Source of the DNA: Sporosarcina globispora
GTDB taxonomy: Bacteria > Bacillota > Bacilli > Bacillales > Cytobacillaceae
Length of the DNA: 64,000 bases
Direction of reading: 5' to 3'
Assembly (NCBI RefSeq): GCF_001274725.1
Contig: NZ_LGUF01000007.1
Span: 71,061-135,060, forward strand
The translations under genes and the position numbers were made by a program. Below the pieces are notes generated by a model. That model had not been told where the DNA came from and did not search any database. It saw nothing but the letters and a program-made list of their open reading frames with translations. This document shows, in pieces, positions 59,951 to 64,000 of this stretch. Position 1 is the stretch's first letter, and each line of letters opens with the position of its first letter.

Positions 59951-61645
59951 TTACCAGGTTTTATATGGAGGTGAACCTGGAGGCGCGTTGACAATGAAAT
60001 CGACCAGTGGGATGACATAAGCCATGCCTACAAGGACAATCATACACACAATCCACAATCCCCAGCGCTCTGTCCATCTAGGTGTTGGCGCTTCATCCTC
60101 TTCCACTTCCGCAACAGGAAATTCTGTGTTTCCTTTTGGTGCAAAAAACATGAGGTTGAATACTGCGTATACCTGCATAAGTACACCGATCATCAAAAGG
60201 GTACCTCCGATAGCCAGGAAGAATAGATATGGATCCCAGCTTAAAGCAGTTGCATTATCAAAATATGTTGAGTAGGAAGTTCGTCTTGGAGATCCCAGCA
60301 GACCTACCCAGTGCATCGCACCTGACATGATGATCATACCGATCGTCCATATTATGGTTTGAATAATCCCAAGTTTGTTGATCTGCGGTGTCAGCACTCT
60401 TTTTGATACATAAGGAATGAGCCAGTAACTGATGCCGAAGAACGTCATGACCACAGACATGCCAAGTGTTAAGTGGAAATGGCCGACAACCCACATTGTG
60501 TTATGGACTACCTGATTCAATTGGTTAGTGCTTTGTACAATACCGCCAGCTCCGGCAGGAATAAAGGCAGCCATCGCTATAAATGGTGCGAGGAACCGAA
60601 CATCTCCCCAAGGCAATTTCTTATACCATCCGACAAGGCCTCTTCCGCCTTTCTTTCTCGCTGTACGCTCAAATACTGCAAACATAGCATAAGCAGTCAT
60701 TAATGAAGGGAAACCAATTGCCAAACTCATAAATACGTGCATGTATTTAACAGGTTCAGAAATACCAGGATCAATAATCTGATGGTGGAATCCGCCGGTA
60801 ATATTCATAATTACTAGTGCAATAACCACAATTCTTGTTAAAAGATCATTCCATCTTCGGCCGCCGATGATCTTCGGAACAATAACATACCAGGCAGAAA
60901 CCGCTGTTAAATACCAGATGTTAACCAGAGTATGGCCGAAAGCCCAGAACAGTGTGCGTGCAACCATCACATTTATTGTCTCCACCCATCCAAAAGCCCA
61001 TGGGATAATGGTAAATACTTCAATGGCAACAGGTATGCTCCCGAAGAATAAGAGAACAAATACAGCGGTTGCAAAGAAAGATAGAATAGGTATATGCTTG
61101 CCGGGATTCCTCTTTCGCCAGCTAGCCACATTGATAAAGGCACCAAAGGCACACATCCATACACCCAATACAATAAAGACTAATCCTATATAGAAAATTG
61201 GTGACGCGGCCATTGGAGGGTAGAAAGTATACATAACAGACGCTTCATTCATTAAAATCGGAATCACCGCTAGGACAAATCCGAAAATTTTCATCCAGAA
61301 ACCAATCCAGGCCATCTTTCTGACCTTGGGAAGCAGGCCGCCCAGTGTATGGGATAATCCCGCATAGAAGTATCCTATTGTGAAGAAAGCGGACAGTACG
61401 ACTACTAGCAGCAGGCCGTGAGCCGTCAGTACCTGATAATAGTTCAGCCAAGCCGGTAATTCCAGCATTCCAGCCCGGTTCAAGCCTTGCAATAGTCCAA
61501 GTAATCCGCCTAGCAGGATGGCTAAGAAGGCAACAGATAAATATGATTTCGTTAATTTTGCATCCTCGAGGCTTATTCCCATAACTTTATTTGCTTTATC
61601 CTTAAAAACTTGTGTTTTTCCTGATTGCTTAATAACTGTTTCCAC
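59951..61645 (-). CDS. cbaA: Cytochrome c oxidase subunit I, ba3 type
   Basis: 564 residues with about 13 helices. Heme and CuB histidines lie in TAHGLLLVV, WAFGHTLVNIWYL, FHHQIIDPG and VVGHFHLTLGM. The lack of the D-channel pattern and the subunit IIa partner indicate a class B (ba3/b(o/a)3) oxidase. It reduces oxygen to water with high affinity and pumps protons. Confidence 0.93.
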   Translation of the reverse strand: METVIKQSGKTQVFKDKANKVMGISLEDAKLTKSYLSVAFLAILLGGLLGLLQGLNRAGMLELPAWLNYYQVLTAHGLLLVVVLSAFFTIGYFYAGLSHTLGGLLPKVRKMAWIGFWMKIFGFVLAVIPILMNEASVMYTFYPPMAASPIFYIGLVFIVLGVWMCAFGAFINVASWRKRNPGKHIPILSFFATAVFVLLFFGSIPVAIEVFTIIPWAFGWVETINVMVARTLFWAFGHTLVNIWYLTAVSAWYVIVPKIIGGRRWNDLLTRIVVIALVIMNITGGFHHQIIDPGISEPVKYMHVFMSLAIGFPSLMTAYAMFAVFERTARKKGGRGLVGWYKKLPWGDVRFLAPFIAMAAFIPAGAGGIVQSTNQLNQVVHNTMWVVGHFHLTLGMSVVMTFFGISYWLIPYVSKRVLTPQINKLGIIQTIIWTIGMIIMSGAMHWVGLLGSPRRTSYSTYFDNATALSWDPYLFFLAIGGTLLMIGVLMQVYAVFNLMFFAPKGNTEFPVAEVEEDEAPTPRWTERWGLWIVCMIVLVGMAYVIPLVDFIVNAPPGSPPYKTW

Positions 61646-61659
61646 TGTCTATCCCCCCT

Positions 61660-62124
61660 TTATTTCACCGTAATGGTGGTACTCATCATCTGATGGCCGG
61701 CACCGCAGTACTCATTGCAAAGAACCAAATATTCACCTGGCTTATCAAATTTTTGAGTGATCTTTTGTACATAGCCAGGCACAACCATGGCATTTAAGTT
61801 AGTATCGGCAACCTGAAATCCATGAACCACATCTTTTGATGTCATAGTAAAATGAACAGTTGATCCAGCTGGCACTTCAATCTCATTTGGTGTAAAGCTG
61901 AATACCTGAAGGGTCATAACAACTTCATACTCATTCTCGCCAATCTTCTTAATGCCAGGATTATCGAATGGTGCTGTTTCATCCACTTTCTGCGGATCAA
62001 TTCGCTCTCCATAGCTTGGCGGCCCCATCTCCAAGGCGAATGCCTGATAGCCCGTAATCAGCATGAACCCAATAATCATCCCAAAGCTTAAAATCAGCCA
62101 TATCTTTTCCGAACGATGCATCAT
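61660..62124 (-). CDS. cbaB: Cytochrome c oxidase subunit II, ba3 type
   Basis: 154 residues. One N-terminal helix and a cupredoxin domain with the full CuA set: H101, C136, E138, C140, H144 and M147. Short for a subunit II, as in Thermus CbaB. It receives electrons from cytochrome c. It lies 14 bases before cbaA. Confidence 0.93.
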   Translation of the reverse strand: MMHRSEKIWLILSFGMIIGFMLITGYQAFALEMGPPSYGERIDPQKVDETAPFDNPGIKKIGENEYEVVMTLQVFSFTPNEIEVPAGSTVHFTMTSKDVVHGFQVADTNLNAMVVPGYVQKITQKFDKPGEYLVLCNEYCGAGHQMMSTTITVK

Positions 62125-62136
62125 TGTTTATCCCCC

Positions 62137-62277
62137 CTATAATCTGGCCATGTACAGGCCATACATTAATAAATAAGTAACAAAGATCCCAAGCCCCACA
62201 ACCGTAACTGAAAAGAACGTACCCTTTAAAGAGTCATGTTCCTTTGTACTGCTCTGGTCCACTTTTCGAGTTTCCAC
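62137..62277 (-). CDS. Cytochrome c oxidase subunit IIa (small single-helix subunit)
   Basis: 46 residues from a GTG at 62277 (AAGGAG 10 bases upstream). A charged N-terminus and LKGTFFSVTVVGLGIFVTYL match the subunit IIa family that replaces a subunit II helix in ba3 oxidases. It opens the operon. A longer frame over the same DNA (62234-62425) is rejected. Confidence 0.8.
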   Translation of the reverse strand: METRKVDQSSTKEHDSLKGTFFSVTVVGLGIFVTYLLMYGLYMARL

Positions 62278-62308
62278 CTTCCATCAGCTCCTTAGTTTTG
62301 TTACTTAC

Positions 62309-62351
62309 ATCATAGTTGAGAAGGGTTTTTATAAAAGTGAAATGAATCACA
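62309..62351 (-). promoter_or_regulatory. Oxidase promoter with FNR/CRP-like box
   Basis: TATGAT (-10) at 62314-62309 and TGTGA-N6-TCACT at 62351-62336, one base from the FNR consensus TGTGA-N6-TCACA. The box centre is about 41.5 bases from the expected start, the class II activator position. Confidence 0.6.
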
Positions 62352-62855
62352 CTTTTTTCATATTTCTCAAAGGAAGAAGGTTGAATTCCTAGCCAAAACA
62401 CAGTAATTTCAAGGCTTTCTTCCATCGTATCCTACACCGGCAAGCATAACGGTTCACAAAGAGTTCACAAAGAAACAACTTCTCCTGTTTTGGTACTATA
62501 CTTATACTCTTGAGAAACTTTTAGCTTTTCTTTCGATCCTCTACAGTTCACTTCCCTTTTCCCTCGGGTTCGATGAGTTATGTTTGATCCCCCTATTCCG
62601 CTTTTGTGATTTCATGGAAACGATTAAATCTCTTTCCTTCCCCTACTTTCATACTTCCTAATCCAGCTGGAACAATTCCTTTCCCAAAAATCCATTTATT
62701 CTCTGATTGCCAAATTATTCACTGATTGCCAAAAAATAAAAAAGCCTGTCCCTCTAGGAGACAGACTTTAAACATATTGGAGTAATATTAAAGTTTGAGA
62801 ACGAAAGCATTTTTGAAGTAGTCCGATAATCGTTTCTAAAAAGAGTTTCTTATAA
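62352..62855. other. Long region without a supported gene
   Basis: No convincing ORF. One terminator-like hairpin at 62739-62772 (AAGTCTGTC / GACAGGCTT, T-run on the minus strand) may be a second stop for the tRNA transcript. Confidence 0.6.
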
Positions 62856-62887
62856 ACAAAAAAACTAATTCTCATAGGAATTAGTTT
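62856..62887 (-). terminator. tRNA cluster terminator
   Basis: AAACTAATTC and GAATTAGTTT stem with a T-run on the minus strand, after tRNA-Ile. Confidence 0.85.
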
Positions 62888-62904
62888 GAAAATGGTATGT
62901 ATAA

Positions 62905-62981
<77 letters not shown>

Positions 62982-62987
62982 ATATGT

Positions 62988-63061
62988 TGGAGCGGGTGAA
63001 GGGAATCGAACCCTCATCATCAGCTTGGAAGGCTGAGGTTTTACCACTAAACTACACCCGC
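62988..63061 (-). tRNA. tRNA-Gly (TCC)
   Basis: Anticodon loop CTTCCAA, acceptor GCGGGTG/CACCCGC, encoded CCA. Confidence 0.95.
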
Positions 63062-63075
63062 ATAAGATTATGGTT

Positions 63076-63149
<74 letters not shown>

Positions 63150-63156
63150 TTAAAAA

Positions 63157-63231
63157 TGGCTGGGCTAGCAGGATTCGAACCTGCGAGTGACGGAGTCAAA
63201 GTCCGGTGCCTTACCGCTTGGCTATAGCCCA
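63157..63231 (-). tRNA. tRNA-Gln (TTG)
   Basis: Anticodon loop CTTTGAC, acceptor TGGGCTA/TAGCCCA, encoded CCA. Confidence 0.95.
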
Positions 63232-63255
63232 ATAATATGCTGTTAAAAAGAATAA

Positions 63256-63332
63256 TGGGGCGATTGATGGGAATCGAACCCACGAATGTCGGAGCCACAA
63301 TCCGATGCGTTAACCACTTCGCCACAACCGCC
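63256..63332 (-). tRNA. tRNA-His (GTG)
   Basis: Anticodon loop TTGTGGC, acceptor GCGGTTG/CAATCGC with G-1 encoded opposite C73, encoded CCA. Confidence 0.94.
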
Positions 63333-63342
63333 ACTATCCTAC

Positions 63343-63416
63343 TGGCAGGGGTAGTAGGAATCGAACCCACATCAAAGGTTTTGGAGACCTTCGTTTTACC
63401 ATTAAACTATACCCCT
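63343..63416 (-). tRNA. tRNA-Trp (CCA)
   Basis: Anticodon loop CTCCAAA, acceptor AGGGGTA/TACCCCT, encoded CCA. Confidence 0.95.
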
Positions 63417-63423
63417 ATTTAAT

Positions 63424-63507
63424 TGGTGGAGGGGGGCAGATTCGAACTGCCGAACCCGAAGGAGCGGATTTACAGTCCGCCGCGTTTAGCCACTTCGCTA
63501 CCCCTCC
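63424..63507 (-). tRNA. tRNA-Tyr (GTA)
   Basis: Long variable arm, anticodon loop CTGTAAA, encoded CCA. It would be the regulator of the phhA T-box. Confidence 0.95.
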
Positions 63508-63530
63508 ATGTCTGAAAAGACTTAGGAAAA

Positions 63531-63606
63531 TGGTGGCTCAGGACGGAATCGAACCGCCGACACAAGGATTTTCAGTCCTTTGCTCTACCGACTGAGCTAC
63601 TGAGCC
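63531..63606 (-). tRNA. tRNA-Phe (GAA)
   Basis: Anticodon loop CTGAAAA, acceptor GGCTCAG/CTGAGCC, encoded CCA. Confidence 0.95.
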
Positions 63607-63636
63607 ATATACAATATACCTTTTAAAATTTAAAAA

Positions 63637-63713
63637 TGGCGGTCCGGACGGGACTCGAACCCGCGACCTCCTGCGTGACAGGCAGGCATTCTAACCAACT
63701 GAACTACCGGACC
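63637..63713 (-). tRNA. tRNA-Asp (GTC)
   Basis: Anticodon loop CTGTCAC, acceptor GGTCCGG/CCGGACC, encoded CCA. Confidence 0.95.
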
Positions 63714-63716
63714 AGA

Positions 63717-63790
<74 letters not shown>

Positions 63791-63804
63791 ATAATATTAT
63801 TAAA

Positions 63805-63897
63805 TGGAGGAGGAAAGGGGATTCGAACCCCTGCGCGGTTTGACCCGCCTGTCGGTTTTCAAGACCGATCCCTTCAGCCGGACTTGGGTATTCCTCC
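63805..63897 (-). tRNA. tRNA-Ser (TGA)
   Basis: Long variable arm, anticodon loop CTTGAAA, encoded CCA. Confidence 0.95.
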
Positions 63898-63921
63898 GTT
63901 GTAATAAAAAAATAATCATAT

Positions 63922-63998
63922 TGGTAGCGGCGGAGGGGATCGAACCCCCGACCTCACGGGTATGAACCGTACGCTCTAGCCAGCTGAGCTACACCGCC
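63922..63998 (-). tRNA. Elongator tRNA-Met (CAT)
   Basis: Anticodon loop TTCATAC, acceptor GGCGGTG/CGCCGC-type with encoded CCA; matches the Bacillus elongator form as remembered. The cluster probably continues past the window. Confidence 0.93.
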
Positions 63999-64000
63999 GA

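Noticed and set aside
62234..62425. 63-codon minus-strand ORF with ATG
   Set aside because: It overlaps oxidase subunit IIa in another frame and its upstream half covers the promoter and FNR-like box.

Overview
The window looks like chromosomal DNA of a low-GC, Gram-positive, spore-forming-type Bacillaceae bacterium, most like the Bacillus/Cytobacillus group. The reasons are the AGGAGG-type ribosome binding sites, a T-box and two TPP riboswitches, SigW-, SigB- and Fur-type sites, and many Bacillus families (YknWXYZ, YdbST, YrrT-MccAB, YezD, YfmQ, YflT, an FbpA-like protein, DUF1540, Spx). No prophage, CRISPR array or rRNA gene is visible. The only mobile element I can delimit is one IS1595-family insertion.

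Layout. 1-10.4 kb: start of an Spx-like gene, a MocR-type regulator, acetyltransferases, an ABC-2 permease left behind a chimeric remnant of its regulator and ATPase, VanZ, a serine hydrolase, a cupin, AlkD-type repair and a methyltransferase. 10.7-13.4 kb: a tyrosine-type T-box in front of phenylalanine hydroxylase and pterin carbinolamine dehydratase. 13.4-24 kb: a sulfur block (mccAB, yrrT, broken ssuB, ssuE, yezD, sbp-cysTWA) interrupted by an IS carrying an acetyltransferase passenger, then an FbpA-like gene. 24.5-29.4 kb: a MarR/nitroreductase/monooxygenase operon, many very small proteins, GNAT enzymes (one with a possible translational attenuator), DUF1540, YflT and an acidic lipoprotein.

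29.7-45.4 kb is a cell-envelope defence region: yknWXYZ under a clear SigW-type promoter; an ABC-2 exporter (one ATPase, two permeases) with its own response regulator and kinase; an ECF sigma factor; ydbST with another ABC pair; and a divergent second two-component system. 45.5-51.4 kb: small ORFs, two VOC proteins, then the thiazole branch of thiamine synthesis (tenI-thiO-thiS-thiG-thiF) behind a TPP riboswitch. A second TPP riboswitch controls only a 51-codon in-frame scar of thiC.

51.5-62.4 kb: a second acidic lipoprotein, a secreted 5'-nucleotidase, MFS and DUF3267 proteins, a manganese-type CDF transporter, and a ba3-type cytochrome oxidase cluster (subunits IIa, II and I, Sco, a membrane protein) with an FNR-like box at about -41.5. 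62.9-64.0 kb: twelve tRNA genes on the minus strand (transcription order Met, Ser, fMet, Asp, Phe, Tyr, Trp, His, Gln, Cys, Gly, Ile) ending in a terminator; the cluster probably continues beyond the window.

The recurring theme is gene decay that keeps its control signals: thiC, the LytTR/ABC chimera, ssuB, the start-less ORF at 29.5 kb and the frameshifted ORF at 54.6 kb. Start codons were moved from the longest ORF to the Shine-Dalgarno-supported site where the two differed. All family calls come from reading the sequence and from memory of the families, not from searches.
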